Shown one piece after another: positions 23,037 to 38,248 of a stretch of DNA of 64,000 nt. The stretch is from the NCBI GenBank assembly GCA_905116865.2, contig CAJHNH020006268.1:1-64000 (forward strand), read 5' to 3'. Below the pieces are notes generated by a model. The model saw only the letters and a program-made list of their open reading frames with translations. It did not search any database and was not told where the DNA came from. The stretch is from Candidula unifasciata. Lineage: Eukaryota > Mollusca > Gastropoda > Stylommatophora > Geomitridae. Position numbers and translations under genes: made by a program. How positions within the stretch are numbered: position 1 is the stretch's first letter; each line of letters starts with the position of its first letter.

Positions 23037-23190
23037 AACATGATGAAGAAGAAGAAGAAGAAGAAGAAGAAGAAGAAGAAGAAGAAGAAGAAGAAGAAGA
23101 AGAAGAAGAAGAAGAAGAAGAAGAAGAAGAAGAAGAAGAAGAAGAAGAAGAAGAAAAAAAAGAAGAAGAATAAAAATAAAAATAAGAAGA
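22985..23190. repeat. (AAG)n trinucleotide array
   Basis: Near-perfect AAG/GAA run of about 170 bp with one interruption (acatgatgaag), ending in A-rich sequence. It reads as poly-Lys or poly-Ser in shadow frames. Confidence 0.97.
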
Positions 23191-23905
23191 TTCTTTACAG
23201 AACGTCGCTCTTGTCACGATACGCCTAAAAGTCTCTTTCTCTAGCAGGTTCTCCAGCCCTAAGTGCTTTCATAACCACTCGCAGGACACAACACTGCATA
23301 ATTACCCGACACAATCTATTAGCGAATAAAGAATTCCAATGTCAGAAATAAACCTACACACTGGATCCCAGAAATGACTGACGGGGTACAACAAATCAAC
23401 AAATCACCAGCTGTCGTTACAATTACTAGTTATTTAACATGCAATATGACAGATGTCAGTACTTAACGTACAGTCTGACAAATGTCTATATGGCCTACAA
23501 CAACCGGAAATGCTTGAGTGAAGCAAGGCTGCTGCATGTCAATGCTCCAATGACTGTGTCCACGGTTAAGCTCCCAGAGCTAGGCCTGAACTAACTAACC
23601 CAGCAACTGAAGCAACACACGTCAGAACAACGTTCTGTGCAAGTGTTGCAAGTATACAACAACTTGCATGTGTTTGATGTCTGTCAATCGGCTGTGACAA
23701 ATCTGCTTTAGCCGAAGGCAGTCAACCTGAAATCCCAAAGAACACAAAAACTTCACGCTGCTCGTCGTCGTAATACGTAATAATTTGTAACTTGTCAAAC
23801 CTGGCCCATAAAAAAACACAGGTACAGCCTTGAACTCAACAGTTCGCTGGTCGAATCTCACCTGCCTTGCAGGGCAAGCTACACATGTACACTATCTGAA
23901 GTAGC
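23191..23905. other. Unique sequence, no gene supported
   Basis: The first 20 bases after the AAG tract (cagaacgtcgctcttgtcac) resemble the edge of the LINE relic at 51589, so a short related fragment may start here. Confidence 0.35.
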
Positions 23906-23907
23906 TG

Positions 23908-24095
23908 GTAGAAGACGAAGAGGAAGAAGATAAAGAAGAAAAAAAAAGAAAGAGAGAAAGAAGAAGATAAAGAAGAAAAAAAGAAAGAGAGAAAGAAGAA
24001 GGAGGAGGAGGAGGAGAAGAAGACGACGAAAAAAGAAGAAGAAGAAGAAGAAGAAAAAGAAGATTAAGAAGAAGATTAAGAAGGCATTAGGAGAA
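23908..24095. repeat. GAA/GGA-rich simple repeat
   Basis: Degenerate purine tract of gaagaa, gaaagag and ggagga blocks. A G run follows at 24131-24147. Confidence 0.9.
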
Positions 24096-24599
24096 GGAGA
24101 AAGTATAGAGACAAATGGGTGTCTCTGCGAGGGGGGGGGGGGGGGGGTGGGGGTGTGGTTTTTCTGTACACGACAGCTCTCATAGCATTCGTTTTTCATT
24201 TGTTCAGATGTTACACTGTGGCTGTAACTATGTTTTCCCAACACTACAGACACACACAGCTGGTTTGTGGGCTTTCTATCTGACTTCCCAACCAGACATC
24301 ACCCAATGTTGCAAGGACAAGCAACGTTTCCCTGCACATTCAATTCGATTAAAGGTTGCATCAATAGAAAAACATTCATGCATAAAAGCCATGAAACAAA
24401 TTTCATCAAGCATGACACGTATGAACCAGTTGGACTTGCAACTACGACTCTGACGTAGCAAGCAACAACTTAATTCAAACTAACGAGGAAGTCCATTGAT
24501 TGGGACACACGGGAATAGTTGAGCTCGGCTGTCTCACAACTAGAAGAGAGGTCCTCTAGTGAATAGCACCATGGCGATTGAGTCCCTGGCAAATATGGA

Positions 24600-24850
24600 C
24601 ATCTTTTAACTGAAGGTGGAAGATGCAGTGCTACGGACTTGTAATGAGATCTAACGGCCTCTCGAAAAGAATGCTACAGGGTTCAGTAGAGGAGAAGAGG
24701 TAGACCAAGAGAGACCTAGACACAGAACTTGACTGACTGGACAGGTCTTAGGCATGCAACCATGATGTCCATCGCAACTGACCGTCAAAGTTGAAGAGAG
24801 CTGATCAGACAGTCAGCAGCAACTGGTGACCCTACGACACGCAGTGTTAC
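24600..24850 (+). mobile_element. Non-LTR retrotransposon fragment, RT C-terminal end
   Basis: Frames across a small shift read YGLVMRSNGLSKRMLQGSVE, then GRPRETW, QNLTDWTG and ATDRQS with a stop, then RELIRQSAATGDPTTR. This is the typical post-RT tail of LINE elements. It is broken by stops and at least one frameshift. Confidence 0.7.
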
Positions 24851-25255
24851 GTAATGACGATGATGACGCTTTACAAACGGCATCAAATGACATAACGACG
24901 CAGTGACGTTCAACTGTGGCGACGGAATTGCTGGATGTTCGTTACCATCATTGCCGTCATCATCGTCGTGGCATACTCGTTATCAACATCATCATTTACA
25001 ACTAGTGAGAGGATGTTATATAACAAACGAGTGACTGAGCCAGCTTAGCTTTTGTTAACATGGGTTAACAAAATGTTGCATTTAAAAATGAAACATCTGC
25101 TCTTGTTTTGCAGGGTCTGGCCAATCTAACCAACAATGAGTAAATGAAGTTTTTATAGGAAGTACACGCGCGACCGGTATAATACTAACGACATGACCCA
25201 TCAGGTGACGGTTGGTCCCGTGTAGGTCTAAAGACAGGGTTGGTTACCGTCATGT
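24851..25255. other. Unique sequence between LINE relic and 31-bp array
   Basis: It includes a tgatgacg/cgtcatcatcg-rich patch (24855-24975). No gene is seen. Confidence 0.4.
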
Positions 25256-25259
25256 TCCC

Positions 25260-27065
25260 CTGTCACCTGTCTAAAGACCACGGTCAATGAAAATGGGACA
25301 CCTTTCTGTCATGTTCTCGGGTCATGTTCCTGACTATGTTCCCGGGTCACCTGTCTGTCACTGATATGTTCCCGGTCACTTGTCTGTCATGAAACCATGT
25401 TCCCGGGTCACATGTCTATCACTGACTATGTTCCCGGGTCACCTGCATGTCACTGACCATGTTTCCGGTGTCACCTGTCTGTCACTGATCATGTTCCCGG
25501 TGTCACCTGTCTGTCAATGAAAATGTTTCCGGTGTCACATGTCTTTCACTGACCATGTTCCCGGGTCACCTGTCTGTCACTGACCATGTTCCCGATTCCC
25601 GATGTCACCTGTCTGTCAATATGTTCCCAAGTCACTTGTCTGTCACTGACCATGTTCCCGGGTCACCTGTCTATCACTGACTATGTTCCCGGGTCACCTG
25701 CATGTCACTGATCATGTTCCCGGGTCACCTGTCTATCACTGACTATGTTCCCGGGTCACCTGTCTGTCACTGACCATGTTCCCGGTGTCGCCTGTCTGTC
25801 AATGAAAATGTTCCCGGTGTCACATGTCTTTCACTGACCATGTTCCCGGGTCACCTGTCTGTCACTGACCATATTCCCGATGTCACATGTCTGTCAATAT
25901 GTTCCCAAGTCACTTGTCTGTCACTGACCATGTTCCCGGGTCACCTGTCTGTCACTGACCATGTTCCCGGTGTGGCCTGTCTGTCAATGAAAATGTTCCC
26001 GGTGTCACATGTCTTTCACTGACCATGTTCTCGGGTCACCTGTCTGTCACTGACTATGTTCCCGGGTCACCTGTCTGTCACTGACCATGTTCCCGGTGTC
26101 GCCTGTCTGTCAATGAAAATGTTCCCGGTGTCACATGTCTTTCACTGACCATGTTCCCGGGTCACCTGTCTGTCACTGACCATGTTCCCAATGTCACCTG
26201 TCTGTCAATATGTTCCTAAGTCACTTGTCTGTCACTGACCATGTTCCCTGGTCACCTGTCTATCACTGAATATGTTCCCGGGTCACCTGCATGTCACTGA
26301 CCATGTTTCCGGTGTCACCTGTCTGTCACTGACCATGTTCCCGGTGTCACCTGTCTGTCAATGAAAATGTTCCCGGTGTCACCTGTCTGTCACTGACCAT
26401 GTTCCCGGGTCACCTGTCTGTCACTGACCATGTTCCCGATTCCCGATGTCCCCTGTCTGTCAATATGTTCCCAAGTCACTTGTCTGTCACTGACCATGTT
26501 CCCGGGTCACCTGTCTATCACTGACTATGTTCCCGGGTCACCTGCAAGTCACTGACCATGTTCCCTGGTCACCTGTCTATCACTGAATATGTTCCCGGGT
26601 CACCTGGATGTCACTGATCATGTTTCCGGTGTCACCTGTCTGTCACTGACCATGTTCCCGGTGTCACCTGTCTGTCAATGAAAATGTTCCTGGTGTCACA
26701 TGTCTGTCACTGACCATGTTCCCGGTGTCACCTGTCTGTCACTGACTATGTTCCCAGGTCACCTGTCTGTAACTGATCATGTTCCCGGTGTCACATGTCT
26801 GTAACTGACCATGTTCCCGGTGTCACATGCCTGTCACTGACCATGTTTCCGGGTCACCTGTCTGTCACTGACCATTTTTCCGGTGTCACCTGTCTGTCAC
26901 TGAACATGTTCCCAGGTCACCTGTCTGTCACTGAATATGTTCCCGGGTCACCTGTCTGTCACTGACCATTTTTCCGGTGTCACTTGTCTGTCACTGAACA
27001 TGTTCCCAGGTCACCTGTCTGTCACTGAATATGTTCCCGGTGTCACCTGTCTGTCACTGACCATG
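25260..27065. repeat. 31/32-bp minisatellite, about 57 copies
   Basis: The unit is catgttcccgggtcacctgt plus ctgtcactgac. A 32-bp form has ggtgtcacc in place of gggtcacc, and another variant has tgaaaatgttcc. A supra-unit pattern of alternating forms recurs several times across the array. It is intronic if the distal calpain first exon is used. Confidence 0.95.
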
Positions 27066-27124
27066 TTCCTGGTGTTTGATCTCTAGAAGGGTTATCTCTA
27101 TGAGTCGTTGGGTCATGTACAACT

Positions 27125-29662
<2,538 letters not shown>

Positions 29663-29886
29663 GTCGGCTCTGTGGCTGTCGATGCGAACGCTTCGTAATG
29701 CCTGGATGCCGGGTTCAATCCCAGCTGCCGGCCATGTGCCTTGCGTTGTGGTATCAAGAAAGCCGACCGTCCAGGAAGCAATGGCAAACTACTGCACGTA
29801 AATTTGCCTAGAAAAACCACACAACAGCCAGGGGCTTTTAAGGTTGGTTCTGCAACGTCCTGTAAAGGATAAGCAACTAACTAACC
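29663..29886 (+). mobile_element. tRNA-derived SINE, copy 1
   Basis: Starts gtcggctctgtggctgtcga, with an A-box-like gtggct and a B-box-like gggttcaatcccagc about 50 nt on. A body with gcaatggcaaactactg and tttgcctagaaaaaccac follows, ending aactaactaac. The same architecture is at 38249. Confidence 0.75.
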
Positions 29887-31266
29887 ATGTCAGTAATAAT
29901 TATGCTACAGATGATCACCTTCCACTCTAATCCTTGATGTTACACAGAATGGCTTGTAGTCATTGACCCCTTCCCGACATGCACTGCAGGGTACACCCAG
30001 CTAGAACTGTGTGTAGTAGTGATGTGTCTCTTAGTTATAGCTTATTGTGACATTGAGCGGGGAATCTGGTATGTGGCCTGTTCGCTGGTCATCAAGGATG
30101 TGACATTGAGCGGGGAATCTGGTATGTGGCCTGTTCGCTGGTCATCAAGGATGTGACTCGTCGGAGAGGTGGCCAAACCTTCATGTAGCAGCTCGGGAAA
30201 AAAAAGGGGAGGGGGTGTCTCAATTCGCTCATAAACATATTACACTGAGCATCATCATCGTTATCAGCTGCACCATCAGCATTATCATTAGTACGTACAT
30301 TCCATGTCCTGATTGTCTGTCTGATGTCTCTGTCTTCGTGACAGTTTCATTCTATCTAGTGCCTCTATCTTTAATCCCATGTCCTAGTTGTCTGTCTGAT
30401 GTCTCTGTCTTCGTAACAATTTCATTCCCTGGTTGTCTTTCTAGTGCCCCTATCTTTAATCCCATGCCCTAGTTGTCTGACGTTTTTATCTCTAAATACC
30501 CACTTGTCTGGATTTATAAATCTGCGCGTGTCTTTTTGGACCAGTCCCTTCCAGTGTACCCAGTGTGTCTACTCAACTCTAGTGCTTCTTGATTCACCCC
30601 ACTAGCGCCGTAAAGCATGCAATGAAATAGCAGCAGCACCTGGTGCCATAATTATATATGAAAGCCACCTTTGACGAAGCTAGCTCCACAGAAATCGGTT
30701 GCCCGTGGGTAATTCTAACAAGCAAGCAAGCTTCATGATCTCGGCTGCAGTGAAGCCATGAGAATATTACCCCATTTAGAACGAATGGATAGGATTTTGT
30801 GAGTAAGTTTTGAGAAGTATGTTTGTGGAGTGGTAACAGCTTAAGACTCTCATATAGGTTGAAACTGTCTCTTCCATAATTGTCACTTATTAAGCGTACG
30901 GCTCTTCTTTAAAGTGCTGTAAGTCGCTTGAGAACTGAATTGCAACATTCATCCTTTATCGTGGAGCAATAGTTTAGATGGGTCATAACGGGAAAGTATC
31001 AAATACCTTTCTGGTGCTCCTCAAGAATGTTTTAATTTTTAATAAGTTGTTTGACAAGTGCTTGTACATGAAAACTGAAGGCTAGATATCTAGCAATATC
31101 AGACCGGGTGCTTTGTGCACAGTAACACCTTCCCCTGAGGTACTACCGGTGTAGAGCTGAAGGCGCCCTTTCTGAATTTAAAACGTTTAAACATTAACTT
31201 GTAATTAACATATCGGAAAGACTGGCTATGTTCCAGGTAGATGACGGTGACTTACAGACTGATCCA
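29887..31266. other. Mostly unique; two small duplications
   Basis: A 53-bp segment (tgacattgagcggggaatct..) is duplicated at 30048-30153. A segment with gtctgtctgatgtctctgtc is repeated at about 30300-30470. Nothing coding is supported. Confidence 0.6.
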
Positions 31267-33336
31267 GTGAGTACCGCCCTGTTTGGAAACTTGATCCTAA
31301 GACCGGAGTCCAGTGAGTACCGCCCTGTTTGGAAACTTGATCCTAAGACCGGAGACCAGTGAGTACCGCCCTGTTTGGAAACTTGATCCTAAGACCGGAG
31401 TCCAGTGAGTAGCGCCCTGTTTGAAAACTTGATCCTAAGACCGGAGTCCAGTGAGTAGCGCCCTGTTTGGAAACTTGATCCTAAGACCGGAGTCCAGTGA
31501 GTAGCGCCCTGTTTGGAAACTTGATCCTAAGACCGGAGTCCAGTGAGTAGCGCCCTGTTTGGAAACTTGATCCTAAGACCGGAGTCCAGAGAGTAGCGCC
31601 CTGTTTGGAAACTTGATCCTAAGACCGGAGTCCAGTGAGTAGCGCCCTGTTTGGAAACTTGATCCTAAGACCGGAGTCCAGTGAGTACCGCCCTGTTTGG
31701 AAACTTGATCCTAAGACCGGAGTCCAGTGAGTAGCGCCCTGTTTGGAAACTTGATCCTAAGACCGGAGTCCAGTGAGTAGCGCCCTGTTTGGAAACTTGA
31801 TCCTAAGACCGGAGTCCAGTGAGTAGCGCCCTGTTTGGAAACTTGATCCTAAGACCAGAGTCCAGTGAGTAGCGCCCTGTTTGGAAACTTGATCCTAAGA
31901 CCGGAGTCCAGTGAGTACCGCCCTGTTTGGAAACTTGATCCTAAGACCGGAGTCCAGTGAGTACTGCCCTGTTTGGAAACTTGATCCTAAGACCGGAGTC
32001 CAGTGAGTAGCGCCCTGTTTGGAAACTTGATCCTAAGACTGGAGTCCAGTGAGTACCGCCCTGTTTGGAAACTTGATCCTAAGACCGGAGTCCAGTGAGT
32101 AGCGCCCTGTTTGGAAACTTGATCCTAAGACCGGAGTCCAGTGAGTAGCGCCCTGTTTGGAAACTTGATCCTAAGACCGGAGTCCAGTGAGTAGCGCCCT
32201 GTTTGGAAACTTGATCCTAAGACCGGAGTCCAGTGAGTACCGCCCTGTTTGGAAACTTGATCCTAAGACCGGAGTCCAGTGAGTACCGCCCTGTTTGGAA
32301 ACTTGATCCTAAGACCGGAGTCCAGTGAGTAGCGCCCTGTTTGGAAACTTGATCCTAAGACCGGAGTCCAGTGAGTAGCGCCCTGTTTGGAAACTTGATC
32401 CTAAGACCGGAGTCCAGTGAGTACCGCCCTGTTTGGAAACTTGATCCTAAGACCGGAGTCCAGTGAGTAGCGCCCTGTTTGGAAACTTGATCCTAAGACC
32501 GGAGTCCAGTGAGTACCGCCCTGTTTGGAAACTTGATCCTTAGACCGGAGTCCAGTGAGTACCGCTCTGTTTGGAAACTTGATCCTAAGACCGGAGTCCA
32601 GTGAGTACCGCCCTGTTTGGAAACTTGATCCTAAGACCGGAGTCCAGTGAGTACCGCCCTGTTTGGAAACTTGATCCTAAGACCGGAGTCCAGTGAGTAC
32701 CGCCCTGTTTGGAAACTTGATCCTAAGACCGGAGTCCAGTGAGTACCGCCCTGTTTGGAAACTTGATCCTAAGACCGGAGTCCATTGAGTACCGCCCTGT
32801 TTGGAAACTTGATCCTAAGACCGGAGTCCAGTGAGTAGCGCCCTGTTTGGAAACTTGATCCTAAGACCGGAGTCCAGTGAGTACCGCCCTGTTTGGAAAC
32901 TTGATCCTAAGACCGGAGTCCAGTGAGTACCGCCCTGTTTGGAAACTTGATCCTAAGACCGGAGTCCAGTGAGTACCGCCCTGTTTGGAAACTTGATCCT
33001 AAGACCGGAGTCCAGTGAGTAGCGCCCTGTTTGGAAACTTGATCCTAAGACCGGAGTCCAGTGAGTAGCGCCCTGTTTGGAAACTTGATCCTAAGACCGG
33101 AGTCCAGTGAGTACCGCCCTGTTTGGAAACTTGATCCTAAGACCGGAGTCCAGTGAGTACCGCCCTGTTTGGAAACTTGATCCTAAGACCGGAGTCCAGT
33201 GAGTACCGCCCTGTTTGGAAACTTGATCCTAAGACCGGAGTCAAGTGAGTAGCGCCCTGTTTGGAAACTTGATCCTAAGACCGGAGTCCTGTGAGTACCG
33301 CCCTGTTTGGAAACTTGATCCTAAGACCGGAGACCA
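31267..33336. repeat. 46-bp minisatellite, exactly 45 units
   Basis: The unit is gtgagta(c/g)cgccctgttt plus ggaaacttgatcctaagacc and ggagtcca. Unit starts fall every 46 bases from 31267 to 33291 without an indel. Almost all variation is one C/G site at unit position 8 (gtgagtaC or gtgagtaG). Each unit opens with a 5' splice-site-like gtgagt on the plus strand. Confidence 0.98.
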
Positions 33337-34785
33337 TTGCCAGATGTTCTCAGTCATAAGAAATCCAAATGACCACCCTCAGAAAAGATTACCCGTAGAC
33401 CCCTCCCCCCCTCCTCCCCCTTTCAACAACCCTATTTTGTTTTTTAAAAGATGGGATGTTCCTGGGCTGGTTTCGCACACCCGTGGCTTCCATGTCTGGA
33501 GAGGGAAGGAGGAGCTCTGTAACACAGTCCCCTGTGGTTGGCTGGTCTGTGTGTCTCAACGCCCGCCTCATTCCGACCACCTGAACGTCAATGAAGCTCA
33601 AATGCTTCCAGAGGTCTGGGGAATTATGATTTCCTTATGACGATGATGATGATGATGACAATATCTGCGATAAGGACGACTCCTTCTTTTTCTTCTTCGT
33701 CTTTGCGTTCGGTTTCGTGTGCTCATGTCAGACGGTCATGGTCAGACGGGCTGGTTCTATGATGAGCTGGCATGTCAGCTGCAAGTCTCTGGTGGTTCCC
33801 CACAAGCATCCTATAGAAGACACTTGAGGCCAGGTGTCTCGTAATTCTAAGTATGGTGGCCAGGCCTACTCAGGTGCCCAGTCTGACATGCACACTGTAG
33901 GGACTGTAAGTCTTTATTTGATAACACCAGCTTTATTTGTCGTCAATTTAGGACTCGCTTGTTTTTTACTTCTTCTTTTCTCTACTCCTGGGATGTCTCG
34001 CGTCGCGGGGCAGTAGAAGATCTCCGGAACGTGTCCTTCTGTTTGCTTCCTATGAAGCATTTTTCAGTGTCTTTGGTATTCCTGAGTGGTCGACCTCTGG
34101 CTTTGTTACCGCTGTATCTGTTAACCATTGCTATCTGTGGTGCCCTGTCTGGTGTCAATCTTGTTATATAAGCAAACTATTTGAATTTTTGTCTATCTTT
34201 AAAGTTCAGTATTGGTTCTGTGCCGACTCTTCTCCTGATATCATCGTTCCTAAGTCGATCTTTCCTTCTTACACCTAGAATGGTACGTCAAATTTTAATG
34301 CATAAACAGAATTACTACAAAGCCAACAGTCGAAACCTTGGCATTCACAAATAGCCCCAGATTGCTGGTGATCTAATCAACACTGTGACTTAGAAGGCAG
34401 TGAACGTGTTTGACACTCCTCACAGTACCATAGTGAGCACTGTTTAGAAAAGACTGTTCTCGTCACTGTCTGGCAGTGGTACCAGAGTCACACCGTGGAA
34501 GAGATAGAGACGTCACCAATAAATATCCTTACAGACAGGAGTGGATGCTTATATCCACTGGAGAAAACCTCCACTGTGGTGGAGTCGGCACAATTGGGAA
34601 GGAGACCCACCGCTGGAGAGCACTGTCCCTGTGTCACGTGACCGGCTATCGGTGCTCGGCCTGACGGCTCCAGAAACCCACTGTGCCACAGTTTGTGAAC
34701 ACAACAGTCTGCTTGTCTGTGTGTTTGCATTAGTCTAGAAAGATCGGCGGTATCTCTGTTATCTCCCGCTGCTGTTGAGGGAGAA
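33337..34785. other. Unique sequence
   Basis: No supported gene. It contains a C-rich patch (33400-33420) and a (GAT)n patch (33640-33658). The open frames here lack motifs and splice context. Confidence 0.4.
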
Positions 34786-35055
34786 CCACGACTTAGAACC
34801 GGCTGTTTGCTGCTGTTTTCTTCTACATGCTGTCAGCTTTGATCTCCCCCCCCCCTCCCTCCCCACCCCTGGGCTTTTCAGTTTACATAATCTCGTCAGT
34901 ATCGTTCATTTTTCTTCTTACTCCCGCACTATGTGCGTGAAAATATCATCGAATGAGGAAGGCAAGACCTACAACCGGCTGTTTGTTGCTGTTTTTTTCT
35001 ACATGCTGTCAGCTTTGACACCCCCCACCTACTCCTCCTCCTCCTCCTACTCTGT
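34786..35055. repeat. Two-copy direct repeat, about 178 bp apart
   Basis: The segment accggctgtttg(c/t)tgctgtt..ttctacatgctgtcagcttt occurs at about 34798-34845 and 34975-35020. C-rich tracts follow each copy, and a (CTC)n tract follows the second. Confidence 0.7.
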
Positions 35056-35204
35056 CTAAAATAAGGTTCATTCGTTCGTTCCTTCTATTTCTCTCCATTA
35101 TGAACATTTTTTTATTTTATTTTTGGTATGTCCGTTTATCGTCCATATTTCACTTGCATACAAGATATTAATTTTCTTTTTCTCGCTACAGTTGACCCTT
35201 TCAT

Positions 35205-35710
35205 GTGCAAGAGTGTTTTATATATTTCATGCAAGAGTGTTTGATATATATCATGCAATAGTGTTTAATAGATATCATGTAAAAGTGTTTGATATATATC
35301 ATGCAATAGTGTTTAATAGATATCATGTAAAAGTGTTTAATAGATATCATGTAAAAGTGTTTGATATATATCATGCAATAGTGTTTGATAGATATCATGT
35401 AAAAGTGTTTGATAGATATCATGTAAAAGTGTTTGATATATATCATGCAATAGTGTTTGATAGATATCATGTAAAAGTGTTTGATAGATATCATGTAAAA
35501 GTGTTTGATAGATATCATGTAAAAGTGTTTGATAGATATCATGTAAAAGTGTTTGATATTTATCATGCAATAGTGTTTGATAGATATCATGTAAAAGTGT
35601 TTGATATATATCATGCAGTAGTGTTTGATAGATATCATGTAAAAGTGTTTGATAGATATCATGTAAAAGTGTTTGATATATATCATGCAATAGTGTTTAA
35701 TAGATATCAC
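35205..35710. repeat. 24-bp minisatellite, about 21 copies
   Basis: Two alternating unit types, gtgtttgatagatatcatgt+aaaa and gtgtttgatatatatcatgc+aata. The second contains the 12-bp perfect palindrome tgatatatatca. As 24 is divisible by 3, frames stay open on both strands. There is no coding evidence. Confidence 0.95.
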
Positions 35711-36059
35711 GTAAGAGGTCGGTTGGCGATTCTAGTTCTAATCTCTGCCAGAAACTTTACCTTTCAAACCGACATACCAGAAGAATACATCGACTTATCT
35801 CCCTTGCATCTCGCAGGCGGGTCGGGCGTTCTTATATTTCCCAGGCGCAGTTTGCTGCCATTTAAATCTCTCAAATTCCCACCTGATTTGTCACCTGTTC
35901 CCACCACTGTCTCCCCGCCTCCACTTCTACACTTCCCTGGCTGGTTGTGAGCATCTGCTAAACAGATCAGTGCAGGTTCCAGGCTAGTTCGTTTGTAGAC
36001 TTTGTGAGGAGTTGCACATTCTTGTGTCCATTCTTCAACACTTAGCTTCACGGAGACAG

Positions 36060-36355
36060 CAGTTGGGAGCTGGACCTACTGTTGTCTCCGGTTGAGTTGT
36101 TGGGTTTTCTAGTGTGTCCTCTGACATCTGTTGGGAGCTTGACCCAGTGTTGTGTCAGGTTGTGAAGTTGTTGTGTTGTCTAGTGTGTTGTCTGATAACT
36201 GTTGGGAGCTTGACCCAGTGTTGTTTCCGGTTGTGGAGTTGTTGTGTTGTCTAGTGTGTTGTCTGATAACTGTTGGGACCTTGACCCAGTGTTGTGTCCG
36301 GTTGTGGAGTTGTTGGGTTGTCTAGTGTGTTGTCTGACATCTGTTGGGATATCTA
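36060..36355. repeat. About 71-bp tandem repeat, 4 copies
   Basis: Units contain gttgggagcttgacccagtg, ttgtg(t/g)ccggttgtggagtt and tgttgtctagtgtgttgtct. Confidence 0.85.
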
Positions 36356-36689
36356 TAGCTGTCTGATTCTCATTATTGGCACATTAATCCTTTAGACTGC
36401 AATCCTGGCAGGTTTGTCTCTACGTTTGTCAAACAGAAACAATGTATTTTCAACTAGATCGGGAAATTCCTGAAGAAATGAGAAACAAATCGGTAAAAGA
36501 AGGAATGGAGAAATGTAAGAAAATATTTTTTGGTGAGCTGTACAGGTGATGAACACAAACATCCCAGGCAGGAAGAGACAGGTCACATAGGAAAACAGCT
36601 AAATGAAGGATAAGGGAGGGGAGGAGGGGATAGGAAATAGAGAGCGAGGAAAAAAGAGGAAGGGAGGATGGAAGAGAAGAACAAAAAGT

Positions 36690-36915
36690 TGGTAACCATT
36701 AACTACAAAACAAAAAGTTAGTAACCATCAACTACAAAACAAAAACGTGGTAACCATGAAGTACAATACAAAAACGTGGTAACCATGAAGTACAATACAA
36801 AAACGTGGTAACCATGAAGTACAATACAAAAACTTGGTAAGCATCAACTACAAAACAAAAACGTGGTAACCATGAAGTACAATACAAAAACTTGGTAACC
36901 ATCAACTACAATTTA
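36690..36915. repeat. 29-bp tandem repeat, about 7 copies
   Basis: Units of aaaacgtggtaaccatgaag plus tacaatac, with a catcaactacaaaac variant. Confidence 0.9.
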
Positions 36916-36959
36916 AAAAAAAAACCAAGAGAGAAAGGTCATATATTCTACAAATGATA

Positions 36960-37500
36960 ACAACTTCTGCGGATCATCAAGTTCCTTGCCGACTGGTGTG
37001 GGCGATCATGCCTCTCCACATTCTGTGATCCGCAGTTGCGTGTGCTGTCAAGAATCCTGTCTGCCTCTGTCTCTTTCTTACAGCCGTTTGTTAAAATTGA
37101 CTCTAAACTCTAAACAGCAAGCAAGAATTCTTTTACTAACCCCCAATTACATGGATTTCTAGCACAAAATGTTCTTTTTTTTTTTTTTATAAAATGTAGT
37201 TTTGATTTTTCATATTTTGTTTTCTATCTCCGGGATACATCTGACCTAAGATGTTATCCATGTGCCCAGATACTTAAATTTCTGTACTTGTCCCAAATAA
37301 CGCTTGACATTTATTATACGTTAAGGCACTATTCTTTTCTTGGAAACCACCATTACTTTTGTCTTCCTATTATTCAAACTGAGGCCCATGTTATCACTTT
37401 TTTACCACCACCGTATCTAACAATTCCTGTAGCTCTTTCTAACTTGTCGCTGCCAAGACGGTGTCATCAGCATAAGTTTCACTAAATAATTATAAAATTG
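36960..37500 (-). mobile_element. Non-LTR retrotransposon fragment with RT YADD motif
   Basis: Minus-strand frames read YADDTVLAATS, a stop, KELQELLDTV, GLSLNNRKTKVMVVSK and KFKYLGTWITS. YADD is the metal-binding catalytic motif of reverse transcriptase, and the following segments are RT blocks 6-7. Further along (near 37030) a tail reads LTAHATADHRMWRGMIA. Several stops show it is dead. Confidence 0.8.
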
Positions 37501-37744
37501 TGCTGCCCGCCACGGAACATGTTGGTGATTCTAGCACAGTAGACAACAGTTCAAAACACGGGGAGATAATTCCAGCACAGCGATGGCGCATCTAGTCTTC
37601 CCCTGACAGACCTAGCTAGATCAACGATGCACCAGTTTGTGCTAACACGGGAAGAGGGAGGTGCACTGACAGGATGTGTTTGTTGAAGCTGAGTCACCCG
37701 GTGAGCTCTACCTGCTGCTGTAGGCTGGCTGCAAATCGTTAGAA
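37501..37744. other. Unique sequence
   Basis: No feature seen. Confidence 0.4.
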
Positions 37745-38195
37745 TAGTAGCTGCCACTGAGATGCCCGAATACTGCCACTGAGATGCCCCAATACTGCCA
37801 CCGAGGTGCCCGAATACTGCCACTGAGATGCCCGAATACTGCCACTGAGATGCCCGAATACTGCCACTGAGATGCCCGAATACTGCCACTGAGATGCCCG
37901 AATACTGCCACTGAGATGCCCCAATACTGCCACTGAGATGCCCCAATACTGCCACTGAGATGCCCCAATACTGCCACTGAGATGCCCCAATACTGCCACT
38001 GAGATGCCCCAATACTGCCACTGAGATGCCCGAATACTGCCACCGAGGTGCCCCAATACTGCCACTGAGATGCCCGAATACTGCCACCGAGGTGCCCCAA
38101 TACTGCCACCGAGGTGCCCTAATACTGCCACTGAGATGCCCGAATACTGCCACCGAGGTGGCCGAATACTGCCACTGAGATGCCCGAATACTCGG
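37745..38195. repeat. 22-bp minisatellite, about 20 copies
   Basis: Unit tactgccactgagatgcccg plus aa, with variants accgaggtgcccc. As 22 is not a multiple of 3, the open frames cycle through a 22-residue pattern. They are not genes. Confidence 0.95.
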
Positions 38196-38248
38196 AGAAG
38201 CTGCCAGGTGCCGCGGAAAGATGTACACACAATAACCTTGTCTTTTAA

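Noticed and set aside
22866..23228. Poly-Lys and poly-Ser frames
   Set aside because: Shadow translation of an (AAG)n tract.
35123..35950. 275-codon plus frame and 169-codon minus frame
   Set aside because: Generated by the 24-bp array with short random extensions.
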